6,568 nt of DNA from Clostridiales bacterium (GCA_020861055.1 JAJBTD010000044.1:1-6568); one strand, 5' to 3'. Shown: positions 1 to 6,027, numbered from the stretch's first letter. Notes: generated by a model from the letters alone, not told the origin. Translations and numbers: made by a program.

Positions 1-827
1 GGAAATGGTTGGTTCTGATTACAGCTTTATTGGTAGCGCTTTCTCTTGCTTCGTGCGGCAGCGCCAGTACAACTGCGACCGATACCGAAACGGCGACCGA
101 TACTGAAACGGTGACGGAAGACGCTGCTGCGGCAGAGGAACCGGAGGAAACACAAGAACCGGAGGAGACGGAAGAACCGGAGGAAACCGAAGAGCCAGCG
201 GAAACCGAGGAGGCCGTAACCGATACAGCGGAACAGGAAGACGAGCCGAGTGCGGATGAAACCGAAACAAATGCGGAGGACAGCGCTGAGACAGCGGCAG
301 CCGGGGAAGCTGGGGCGTATATTGATTTTGACGACATGAGTTTTTATGTTAACGGCACAAAATATACCCTCGGCGTATCCACTTTGCAGGATATGATCGA
401 CGGCGGAGTTCCGTTTGATGAGGATGACCTTGCAAATGCAGGCAATAATCTGAATTCCAACTATCAGTCCAGCGGATTCGAGATCGTCCTGGGTGAGTAC
501 TGGGGCGCTCAGGTCTATGTGTTAAATGATACGGATGAAAACAAGACAGTCTCGGAGTGCTATATCAACGAGATTTACCTGCCGGTGAAGACGGATGAAA
601 CGCAGGACATTCTGAGCTTTGCGTTCCCTGTGGATATCACCATGGAAGAGCTTGTTGCCAACGCAGGAGAACCGGATGAGACCAGCCATTATGACGGTGA
701 TAACGGTTATTATACCGATACCTATGAGTACATAAAGGAATCTGAGGTATATTACAGTGACAGCAAATATAAGTTTGAATTTACGAATGGAGAGCTGAGA
801 TATATCACGATTACATACATGCCGTAA
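1..827 (+). CDS. Acidic lipoprotein of unknown function, 5' end outside the window
   Basis: The reading frame is open from the window edge (first full codon at 3, Lys-Trp-Leu...) to TAA at 825-827. The visible start is the hydrophobic part of a type II signal peptide ending in the lipobox LASC, with the lipidated Cys at 54-56, so the mature protein has 257 residues and should be anchored to the outer face of the membrane. Mature residues 2-87 are a low-complexity Thr/Glu/Asp/Pro linker containing ATDTET and EPEETE repeats, probably an extended spacer from the cell wall. Residues 88-257 look globular and rich in Asp, Tyr and Asn. A late segment with AGEPDE, followed by Tyr-rich strands and FTNGELRYI, resembles the BamE/SmpA-like small-lipoprotein pattern; that is inference only. 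A-and-T-ending codons (aaa, tat, aat, gaa) are commoner than in the downstream genes. The TTG at 9 is inside the signal peptide and is not the true start. Function not recognised. Confidence 0.85.
   Translation, partial: KWLVLITALLVALSLASCGSASTTATDTETATDTETVTEDAAAAEEPEETQEPEETEEPEETEEPAETEEAVTDTAEQEDEPSADETETNAEDSAETAAAGEAGAYIDFDDMSFYVNGTKYTLGVSTLQDMIDGGVPFDEDDLANAGNNLNSNYQSSGFEIVLGEYWGAQVYVLNDTDENKTVSECYINEIYLPVKTDETQDILSFAFPVDITMEELVANAGEPDETSHYDGDNGYYTDTYEYIKESEVYYSDSKYKFEFTNGELRYITITYMP
75..110 (+). repeat. Two 18-bp tandem units encoding ATDTET
   Basis: Units at 75-92 and 93-110 differ at a single base (acc versus act, both Thr). They lie in frame in the lipoprotein linker just after the lipidated Cys. 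Confidence 0.85.
138..209 (+). repeat. Four 18-bp imperfect tandem units encoding EPEET(Q/E)
   Basis: Units at 138-155, 156-173, 174-191 and 192-209 encode EPEETQ, EPEETE, EPEETE and EPAETE. The unit length matches the ATDTET units upstream, and each unit is a whole number of codons, so gain or loss of units would change linker length without shifting frame. Confidence 0.85.
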
Positions 828-1073
828 GGAAATGAGAAGGGGGATGTCAAGCCTCTGGTCCGGGGAGATGTCCATGTTGCCGTCCAGGGCGGGACGCTGC
901 ATGGCCTGGGCGGAGCCTGTCCCTACAACAACTGGAGCTACCTGACGGACACCACCGACACCTATTATGGCGGGGTCCTGGCTATCGGAAAGCCGGACGG
1001 GGCCGGAACGGTGACGGTTCGGGGCGAGAGCCCCTTCGGCAGCGCTGAGGCTGTGGTGACCTGTCGGGGCTGA
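828..1073 (+). pseudogene. Remnant of the C-terminal domain of a glycoside hydrolase family 2 enzyme
   Basis: In the frame of the preceding TAA, the stretch reads GNEKGDVKPLVRGDV..., then a Gly-rich strand with GGTLHGLGGACPY, then SYLTDTTDTYYGG, VLAIGKPDGAGTVTV and a stop TGA at 1071-1073, about 81 codons. From family knowledge this matches the extreme C-terminal beta-sandwich of many bacterial GH2 beta-galactosidase-like proteins: a 'GG.L.G.G.A' strand, a TD..DTYYG motif, then 'ALA...P.G.G.VTV'. No start codon with a ribosome site is visible, and the catalytic TIM barrel and all upstream domains are absent, so it cannot be a working enzyme. The fragment begins at or just after the lipoprotein stop and shares its frame. 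It is either debris left by replacement of the GH2 gene body or a former tail cut off by the TAA. The family call rests on my reading of the motifs, without a search. Confidence 0.68.
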
Positions 1074-1098
1074 GCAAATGGAATAACGACAAATGCAC

Positions 1099-1128
1099 TG
1101 ACCGCCGCAGCGTTGTCTGCGGCGGTCA
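1099..1128 (+). terminator. Strong hairpin, probable terminator of the GH2 remnant
   Basis: A perfect 12-bp inverted repeat TGACCGCCGCAG / CTGCGGCGGTCA (1099-1110 and 1117-1128) encloses a 6-nt loop, 25 nt after the remnant's TGA. The following sequence (atggctgtttgg) has only a weak T-run, so termination may be inefficient or factor-assisted. It is probably the original terminator of the lost GH2 gene and now serves the lipoprotein gene. Confidence 0.7.
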
Positions 1129-1244
1129 ATGGCTGTTTGGGACGTATTTGGCGTTTGCACGGTCTAAAACCAGGGAAGAATAGACAAAATAGGCCGGAGA
1201 GCGCTGACGGTACCTTAAAATTTTGGAGAAATCGGAAGAAAGTG

Positions 1245-1273
1245 TAGATATTTGGCGAAAGCTATGGTATAGT
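1245..1273 (+). promoter_or_regulatory. Sigma-A promoter with extended -10 for the Big_2 protein gene
   Basis: The -35 TAGATA (1245-1250, 4/6) and -10 TATAGT (1268-1273, 5/6) are separated by 17 bp, with TG one base upstream of the -10 (1265-1266) forming an extended -10. Transcription would start near 1280, leaving a leader of about 85 nt before the ATG at 1365. The rest of 1129-1364 shows no gene. Confidence 0.6.
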
Positions 1274-1364
1274 AACAGATACTGAGCAGAGAATGTGCGC
1301 TGCCCAGAGCAGAACGGAACAGGGGCGGGACCTCCGGACGCCCTGACGATACGGGAGCGAGCCT

Positions 1365-2741
1365 ATGGACAAGAAGAAAATGGGAATCTTGATCGGCATT
1401 CTGGTGGTGCTGATCGGTCTGGGAGTGGGTATTTATGTCTATTCCCAGGGCGATCACAGCGGGCCGAGCGTGACCCTGGTCAACGATTTTGAGACGGACT
1501 ACGGGGAGAGCATCGGCCTGTATGACCTGGTGCGTTCTGTCTCGGATGACAGTGCTTATGAGATATCCATCACCAGCGGGGGAGACGTGTCCTCCGACGG
1601 CCTCTCCACCGTCTTTGACGAGGCAGGAAGCTATACGGTGGAAATTACTGCTGTGGACGAGTATGAGAACACGACCGTCAAGACGGCCGCAGTGACCATT
1701 CTGGACTCCAAGCCCCCCACTATCACCGCCTCGGATATCACCATCTCTCTGGGAGACAGCGTGGACTATCACACGGGCGTCACCGCCTCAGACGAGATGG
1801 ACGGCAATCTGACCGGCCAGATTCAGGTGGATACCAGCCAGGTAGATGAGACGAAGGCGGGAGTATACCCCGTCATCTATACGGTCACGGACAGCTCAGG
1901 CAACGAGGCGGTGCTGCGCATCGCCCTTACCATTCAGAACCCGGAGGCCAAATCGGTGACTCTGAGCCAACAGAGTCTCTCTCTGGACGGAAACAGCCAT
2001 TATCAGCTCACTGCCACCGTTTCCCCCAGCAATTGGACAGGGAGCGTTGTCTGGACCTCCAGCAACAGCAATGTGGCTGTGGTATCCGATGGACTGGTCA
2101 CCTGGGTAGGAGTGGGGAGCTGTACCATCACCGCTACGGCGGGAGATGCCTCTGCCCAGTGTCAGGTGACCTGCGGCTATGTCAGCGTGACCTCTCTCAA
2201 GCTCAGCAGCAGCACGCTGAAGCTGGACTACGCGGAAAGCGAAGAGCTGACGGCGACGGTGATTCCGTCCAACTGGAGCGGCAGCGTCGTTTGGACGACC
2301 AGCGATGCGGCTGTGGCCTCTGTGTCCGATGGAGTAGTGACCTGGATGGGCCAGGGGACGTGCGTCATCACCGCCTCCGCCGACGGCAGGACCGCCAGCT
2401 GTACAGTGACCTGCAATGAGCCGGAGATCGAGTCCATTGAGATCGCCGAGGACAGCGTCACGCTGGCGGCGAACAAGACATACACGCTAAAGCCGACGAT
2501 TACGCCCTCGGTGTGGTCCGGAGATGTGACCTGGACCAGCAGCAACGAATCGGTTGCCATAGTGGAGAACGGCGTTGTGCAATGGGTAGGCGAGGGCACC
2601 TGCACCATCACAGTTGCGGCGGGAGAATGTACCGACAGCGTGGAGGTGACCTGCGAGGCGGAGAGCTCCATCTGGGACGAGATCTTTGGAACCGGCAGCG
2701 ATGAAGATACAGACGACGAGGATACGGGTGACGCCGGATAA
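1365..2741 (+). CDS. Membrane-anchored surface protein with Ig-like and three Big_2-like repeats
   Basis: The ATG at 1365 follows GGGAG (1353-1357) at 7-nt spacing and gives 458 residues. Residues 7-27 form one hydrophobic helix after a Lys-rich start, a signal anchor with no lipobox, so the rest should face outward. Residues 33-112 form an Ig-like beta domain. Residues 116-190 resemble a DUF5011/HYR-type domain (TASDEMDGNLT, AGVYPVIYTVTDSSGN). Three repeats of exactly 80 residues follow (195-270, 275-350, 355-430), each with the bacterial Ig-like group 2 pattern: 'L.ATV.PSNW.GSVVW.SS...VA.VS.G.V.W.G.G.C.ITA...C.VTC'. A short acidic tail (445-458, Asp/Glu/Thr/Gly) ends the protein; there is no LPXTG motif. 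Big_2 domains are usually adhesive or spacer modules in cell-surface proteins; no catalytic domain is seen. The repeats carry unusual conserved Cys and Trp. A promoter upstream and a hairpin downstream suggest a single-gene transcript. The specific role is unknown. Confidence 0.9.
   Translation: MDKKKMGILIGILVVLIGLGVGIYVYSQGDHSGPSVTLVNDFETDYGESIGLYDLVRSVSDDSAYEISITSGGDVSSDGLSTVFDEAGSYTVEITAVDEYENTTVKTAAVTILDSKPPTITASDITISLGDSVDYHTGVTASDEMDGNLTGQIQVDTSQVDETKAGVYPVIYTVTDSSGNEAVLRIALTIQNPEAKSVTLSQQSLSLDGNSHYQLTATVSPSNWTGSVVWTSSNSNVAVVSDGLVTWVGVGSCTITATAGDASAQCQVTCGYVSVTSLKLSSSTLKLDYAESEELTATVIPSNWSGSVVWTTSDAAVASVSDGVVTWMGQGTCVITASADGRTASCTVTCNEPEIESIEIAEDSVTLAANKTYTLKPTITPSVWSGDVTWTSSNESVAIVENGVVQWVGEGTCTITVAAGECTDSVEVTCEAESSIWDEIFGTGSDEDTDDEDTGDAG
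1947..2654 (+). repeat. Three Big_2-like protein repeats, 240-bp period
   Basis: Repeat units lie at 1947-2174, 2187-2414 and 2427-2654. At protein level the aligned positions fall exactly 80 residues apart (for example Trp 224/304/384, 230/310/390 and 247/327/407). The DNA has diverged clearly, so this is an old duplication and not a recent expansion. Confidence 0.85.
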
Positions 2742-2765
2742 CGCCCGATAGAACAGTTCCGCTTG

Positions 2766-2801
2766 GCTCCGGGACGGGAAACCCCCTGTCCCGGAGCTTT
2801 T
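2766..2801 (+). terminator. Intrinsic terminator between the Big_2 gene and cca
   Basis: A perfect 10-bp stem GCTCCGGGAC / GTCCCGGAGC (2766-2775 and 2788-2797), with possible extra G-C pairing inside the 12-nt loop, is followed by TTTT (2798-2801). The T-run is short, so some read-through into cca is plausible; I see no convincing promoter between 2741 and 2824. Confidence 0.75.
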
Positions 2802-2808
2802 GCAACCA

Positions 2809-2814
2809 GAGGAG
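2809..2814 (+). promoter_or_regulatory. Ribosome binding site that fixes the cca start at 2824
   Basis: GAGGAG at 2809-2814 lies 9 nt before the ATG at 2824. The alternative in-frame TTG at 2800 overlaps the terminator T-run, has only the terminator hairpin where a ribosome site should be, and would put this site inside the coding region. Confidence 0.75.
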
Positions 2815-2823
2815 AGAGGACCC

Positions 2824-4164
2824 ATGAACATTACCATACCTACAGCGCCCTTGGGCCTGCTCCATCGCCTGAATGGAGCAGGTTATGTGGCCTATGTGGT
2901 GGGAGGCTGCGTCCGGGACGCCATTATGGGCCGAACGCCCAGCGATTGGGATATCTGCACCAGCGCCCTGCCCCAGCAGGTCATCGACCTGTTCTCTGAC
3001 CATGCGGTGGCAAAAACAGGACTTCAGCATGGCACGGTCATGGTCATTGAGGACGGAGTGGGATACGAGATCACCACCTTCCGCACCGACGGGGCCTATT
3101 CCGACCACCGGCACCCGGACCGGGTGGAGTTTGTCTCCAGCCTCCGGGAAGACCTGGCCCGAAGGGATTTTACCATCAATGCCATGGCCTACCACCCGGA
3201 GCAGGGCCTGGTGGACTGCTTCGGCGGCAGGGAGGACCTGGCGGCGGGACTTGTCCGCTGTGTGGGCGATCCGGATCGACGGTTTCAGGAGGACGGGCTG
3301 CGGCTGCTCCGGGCGCTTCGGTTCGCCGCCCGATTCGGCTTCCGGATCGAGGAGAGGACGGGAGCTGCCATGTGCCGGAATCGGAGCCTCCTGGACAGCA
3401 TTGCCGTGGAGCGCATCTTTGTCGAGCTGAAAGGGTTTCTGGTGGGGCAGGGGGTTGGCCCCCTCCTGCGGGAGTACCGGGATTTGATCGCCCAGGTGCT
3501 GCCGGAGCTGGAGCCCATGTTTGACTTCCAGCAGCACAACCCCCACCACTGCTGGGACGTGTGGGAGCACACCGTTCGGGCAGTGGAGGCGGTGGAGCCA
3601 GAGACCGCTCTGCGGCTGACTATGCTGTTTCACGACTGCGGCAAGCCGGACTGTTTTACCCAGGACGAGGACGGAGTAGGGCACTTCTACCGTCACGGCC
3701 ACCGGAGCGAGGAGCTGGCCGCTCAGATGCTGACCCGTCTGCGCTGCGACAACCGGCTGCGAAAGCAGGTGCTGCTCCAGGTGCGCACCCATGACCAGCC
3801 CCTGCCCCAGACGGAGGCCGCCGGACGGCGGTTCCTCAACCGGATGGGGGAGGAGGGGGCGCTCCAATCCCTGGCGGTCCATCGGGCGGATATGCTGGCC
3901 CAGGCTCCGGAGACCTGGCCGGAGAAGCAGCTGTTGCTGGACAATGCCGAGGGCATCCTCCGGGACCTGCTGGAGCAGCGGGCCTGCTTCGGCGTCAAAG
4001 ACCTGGCGATCAACGGCGGCGACCTGATCGCTTTGGGCTACCGGCCCGGCCCCGCCCTGGGCGGAGAGCTGAACCGTCTGCTGGAACTGGTGCTGGATGG
4101 TTGCCTTACCAACGAGCGGGAGACGCTGTTGGAGCAGGCGGGGAGTGACCTGGGAAGAATCTAA
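2824..4164 (+). CDS. cca: CCA tRNA nucleotidyltransferase with HD domain
   Basis: This 446-residue class II nucleotidyltransferase adds or repairs the 3'-CCA end of tRNAs from CTP and ATP in the cytoplasm. The N-terminal catalytic head shows VGGCVRD (26-32) and SDWD (40-43), whose two Asp (41, 43) are the metal-binding carboxylates. RRDFTINAMA (113-122) is the next conserved motif, and EDGLRLLRALRFAARFGF (156-173) contains the ED..R nucleotide-selection element (Glu156, Asp157, Arg160). After the neck and body regions (about 180-230), an HD phosphohydrolase-type domain spans about 238-325: HNPHH (238-242), WEHT, HD at 270-271, HGH at 291-293 and THD at 323. The C-terminal LAINGGDLIALGYRPGP segment (394-410) is typical of this Firmicute form. 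Length and domain order are normal for CCA enzymes of this class. CC-adding or A-adding specialists and poly(A) polymerases share the head, so the exact specificity is not proven. It lies 82 nt after the Big_2 gene, across a terminator. Confidence 0.93.
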   Translation: MNITIPTAPLGLLHRLNGAGYVAYVVGGCVRDAIMGRTPSDWDICTSALPQQVIDLFSDHAVAKTGLQHGTVMVIEDGVGYEITTFRTDGAYSDHRHPDRVEFVSSLREDLARRDFTINAMAYHPEQGLVDCFGGREDLAAGLVRCVGDPDRRFQEDGLRLLRALRFAARFGFRIEERTGAAMCRNRSLLDSIAVERIFVELKGFLVGQGVGPLLREYRDLIAQVLPELEPMFDFQQHNPHHCWDVWEHTVRAVEAVEPETALRLTMLFHDCGKPDCFTQDEDGVGHFYRHGHRSEELAAQMLTRLRCDNRLRKQVLLQVRTHDQPLPQTEAAGRRFLNRMGEEGALQSLAVHRADMLAQAPETWPEKQLLLDNAEGILRDLLEQRACFGVKDLAINGGDLIALGYRPGPALGGELNRLLELVLDGCLTNERETLLEQAGSDLGRI

Positions 4165-4187
4165 AACAGAAGCCAGTTTCACAAAAA

Positions 4188-4209
4188 AGATTTCTTAAAG
4201 ACTTCTTAA
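4188..4209 (+). promoter_or_regulatory. 11-bp-phased direct repeat, candidate response-regulator site
   Basis: AGATTTCTTAA (4188-4198) and AGACTTCTTAA (4199-4209) are adjacent copies with one mismatch, giving CTTAA-N6-CTTAA. One-turn (11-bp) direct repeats are the usual binding pattern of OmpR/PhoB-family regulators (compare SaeR GTTAA-N6-GTTAA). The array ends 16 bp upstream of the -35 at 4226, a normal activator position. The regulator is not in the window. Confidence 0.4.
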
Positions 4210-4225
4210 TTATGCCCGCAAAAGA

Positions 4226-4255
4226 TTGACAATGCGGATACTTCCATGATACCAT
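4226..4255 (+). promoter_or_regulatory. Promoter for the small membrane protein gene
   Basis: A perfect -35 TTGACA (4226-4231) and a -10 TACCAT (4250-4255, 4/6) are separated by 18 bp, with an upstream TG (4247-4248) making an extended -10. The weak -10 fits a promoter that needs activation. Confidence 0.6.
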
Positions 4256-4307
4256 ATTCCTGAGAATAAGGTAAAGCTGTACCGGTTCAATGGAAGGGGT
4301 GTCCAGG

Positions 4308-4739
4308 ATGAATCCAAAGGCTCAGACAAAACGCAATTTTCTGATTTTGCTGGGGGCAGTGCTGGCCGTGGTGCTGATCGTACTGTGCGTATGGAAGCTT
4401 TTTTCCTGCACTGTTACCGTCCCTAACGACAGGGGAGAGATCTTCTCCATCAACGCCTCCCTGGTGAAGTCGGTGGCGATCATCGATGGAAACACAGGGG
4501 AGCAGACGGCGTATACAGATTCAGAGGATGTTCAGACAATCGTTAGCGCTCTCAATGGGCTGCGGTATGACAGCTGTGAGGACTTTCCGGAGTGGAATGA
4601 CCGATCCGGCTATGACAAGTGGGTGGTCGTTACCCTGGCAACGGGGCAGACCTTTGAGTTCGACTACTCCGAAGGGGTGGTAAATATTCCCTGGTATCAC
4701 TGCTACTGCGACACGGTGAGCCTGGATGCCTTTGCCTGA
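4308..4739 (+). CDS. Small single-pass membrane protein, unknown function
   Basis: I choose the ATG at 4308 because AAGGGG (4294-4299) lies 8 nt upstream; the in-frame ATG at 4290 has no ribosome site. The 143-residue product has a basic start (residues 4-9 with Lys and Arg), a hydrophobic helix at 11-32, and a soluble domain of about 110 residues expected outside the cell. That domain begins with beta-strand-like SINASLVKSVAIIDGNTGE and continues with an Asp/Thr segment, a helix-like DVQTIVSALNGL, then WVVVTLATGQTFEFDY and a Cys-containing HCYCD near the end. The layout (strand, 'dgntGe', a helix with 'I...ln', strands) recalls small exported domains of unknown function in Clostridia, but I do not recognise a named family. 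The LFSC at 31-34 looks like a lipobox only in part: Phe at -2 is poor and Lys30 interrupts the hydrophobic run. The gene is preceded by its own promoter; I see no terminator before the next promoter. Confidence 0.8.
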   Translation: MNPKAQTKRNFLILLGAVLAVVLIVLCVWKLFSCTVTVPNDRGEIFSINASLVKSVAIIDGNTGEQTAYTDSEDVQTIVSALNGLRYDSCEDFPEWNDRSGYDKWVVVTLATGQTFEFDYSEGVVNIPWYHCYCDTVSLDAFA

Positions 4740-4771
4740 ACCCTGCTTTATCGTGGTGATGCGATTTGATG

Positions 4772-4805
4772 AAAAGTCTGCAAAAAGTGAAAAAAGTCTG
4801 TAAAA
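4772..4805 (+). repeat. Direct repeat and phased A-tracts upstream of the pfkA promoter
   Basis: AAAAGTCTGCAAAA (4772-4785) and AAAAGTCTGTAAAA (4792-4805) are 14-bp copies with one mismatch at a 20-bp period. A-tracts fall at 4772-4775, 4782-4786, 4790-4795 and 4802-4805, about one helical turn apart on average. Such phasing bends DNA and can act as an UP-like element; it may instead be a repressor or activator site. It ends 15 bp before the -35. Confidence 0.5.
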
Positions 4806-4820
4806 TCCCGCAGGAGAGCC

Positions 4821-4849
4821 TTGCCAAGAAGGGAAAAATGGGCTATGAT
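4821..4849 (+). promoter_or_regulatory. Sigma-A promoter of pfkA
   Basis: TTGCCA (4821-4826, 5/6) and TATGAT (4844-4849, 5/6) are separated by exactly 17 bp, the best-spaced promoter in the window. Transcription should start near 4857, giving a leader of about 90 nt that shows only small hairpins and no recognisable riboswitch. Confidence 0.8.
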
Positions 4850-4947
4850 GTTGCTGTGCAGGCCGGGATACGTTTCCGGACCAGGCACAAATAAGCAGCA
4901 TATCCCATGGCCCACTGGGGCATTTCATCAGAATGTGAGGGATTTAT

Positions 4948-5961
4948 ATGGAAAACGCAGTGAGACGCATCGGCGTACTGACCAGCGGCGGCGATTCCCC
5001 CGGCATGAACGCGGCGGTCCGGGCGGTGGTTCGGACGGCTCTGTCACGGGGCATCGACGTTATCGGCATCCGCAGAGGCTGGAGCGGCCTGATCAGCGGA
5101 GACGTGTACCGGATGGACGGGGACTCCGTGGCCCACATCATCAACCGTGGCGGCACGATTCTCTACACAGCCCGCTGTGAGGAGTTCAAAACCGAGGAGG
5201 GCCAGCAGAAGGCGGTGGCCACCTGCAAGCTCCTGGGCATCGAGGGCGTAGTAGCCATCGGCGGCGACGGCACCTTCCGGGGCTGTCTGGCTCTGTCCCG
5301 CCACGGTATTTCGGTGGTGGGTATCCCCGGCACCATCGACAACGACATCGGCTGCACCCATTACTCCATCGGTTATGACACCGCTGCCAACACCGCTATT
5401 GAGGCCATCGACCGGCTGAGGGATACCATGCAGTCCCACGAGCGCTGCTCCGTGGTGGAGGTCATGGGCCATCGGGCGGGAAATCTGGCGCTCTATGTGG
5501 GCATCGCCACCGGCGCCACCGCCGTTCTGATGCCGGAGCATCCCTGGGATTTCCAGAAGGATGTGGCGGAGCGCATCCGCAACGCCCGGCTCCATGGCAA
5601 GAGCCACTTTATGATCATCGTAGCGGAGGGAGCCTTCAACAACGACGAGATCATGAAGAACCCCGGTAGCGCTGCCAAGGTGGCGGAGATGATTCACGAC
5701 GAGCTGGGCATCGAGCCTCGCGTCACCGTCCTGGGCCATATCCAGCGGGGCGGAAGTCCCAACGCCAGAGACCGTGTCACCGCTACCCGTATGGGATACT
5801 GGGCGGTGGAGTGCCTGGCCGCCGGGAAAAATAACCGGGTTGTCTGCCACCAGGGCGGCACCATCTGCGACATGGACATGGAAGAGGCTCTGGAGATCCC
5901 CCACAGCATCAGCGTGTCCGAGGAGCGCGTGCTCCAGGCCATGACCGGCTTCGAGGACTGA
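4948..5961 (+). CDS. pfkA: ATP-dependent 6-phosphofructokinase
   Basis: PfkA phosphorylates fructose 6-phosphate to fructose 1,6-bisphosphate, the committed step of glycolysis, in the cytoplasm. The ATG at 4948 follows GAGGG (4937-4941) at 6-nt spacing. The product has 337 residues against 320 in E. coli; about 11 extra lie around residues 228-248. Visible motifs are TSGGDSPGMNAAVR (12-25), an Arg in YTARCEEF (76), the ATP-site GGDGT (105-109), catalytic PGTIDND with the base Asp131 (127-133), Arg166, VEVMGHRAG (170-178) and substrate-binding GHIQRGGSP (263-271, His264, Arg267). Gly in GGDGT and Gly in PGTIDND are the residues found in ATP users; pyrophosphate users normally carry Asp and Lys there. 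Arg25 and Arg29 match effector-site arginines of the E. coli enzyme, so ADP/PEP control is possible. One oddity is His175 where E. coli and Geobacillus have Arg in the MGR motif. The gene has its own promoter and terminator. Confidence 0.95.
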   Translation: MENAVRRIGVLTSGGDSPGMNAAVRAVVRTALSRGIDVIGIRRGWSGLISGDVYRMDGDSVAHIINRGGTILYTARCEEFKTEEGQQKAVATCKLLGIEGVVAIGGDGTFRGCLALSRHGISVVGIPGTIDNDIGCTHYSIGYDTAANTAIEAIDRLRDTMQSHERCSVVEVMGHRAGNLALYVGIATGATAVLMPEHPWDFQKDVAERIRNARLHGKSHFMIIVAEGAFNNDEIMKNPGSAAKVAEMIHDELGIEPRVTVLGHIQRGGSPNARDRVTATRMGYWAVECLAAGKNNRVVCHQGGTICDMDMEEALEIPHSISVSEERVLQAMTGFED

Positions 5962-5989
5962 GCACAGGATACATAGATAGATGGATGAT

Positions 5990-6027
5990 GCCCGACGCCG
6001 TTTCCGGCGTCGGGCGCTGTCTGTTTT
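5990..6027 (+). terminator. Intrinsic terminator of pfkA
   Basis: A perfect 11-bp stem GCCCGACGCCG / CGGCGTCGGGC (5990-6000 and 6005-6015) with a TTTC loop is followed by a T-rich tail (ctgtctgtttt). It starts 29 nt after the pfkA stop and cleanly separates it from the next gene. Confidence 0.9.

Noticed and set aside
9..827. TTG at 9 as the lipoprotein start
   Set aside because: It would leave a signal peptide without a basic N-terminus; the frame is open upstream with Lys-Trp before it, so the true start lies outside the window.
522..1160. 212-codon minus-strand frame across the lipoprotein end and GH2 remnant
   Set aside because: The plus-strand reading gives coherent lipoprotein and GH2 motifs, whereas this frame shows no family pattern.
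2608..4182. 524-codon open frame on the minus strand opposite cca
   Set aside because: It is antisense to a clearly functional cca gene, has no recognisable domain, is rich in Gln/Leu/Pro/Arg as expected for antisense of GC-rich DNA, and has no ribosome site that I could identify.
4290..4307. ATG at 4290 as the start of the small membrane protein
   Set aside because: No ribosome site precedes it, whereas AAGGGG lies 8 nt before the ATG at 4308.
4398..4409. LFSC lipobox in the small membrane protein
   Set aside because: Phe at -2 is disfavoured and a Lys interrupts the hydrophobic run two residues before, so a plain transmembrane anchor is more likely.
4857..4947. Riboswitch in the pfkA leader
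   Set aside because: Only short hairpins (for example GCCC-ACTG-GGGC) are present, with no conserved aptamer core and no terminator or sequestering stem.
4948..5961. Pyrophosphate-dependent phosphofructokinase
   Set aside because: The two diagnostic positions are Gly (GGDGT and PGTIDND), as in ATP-dependent enzymes.
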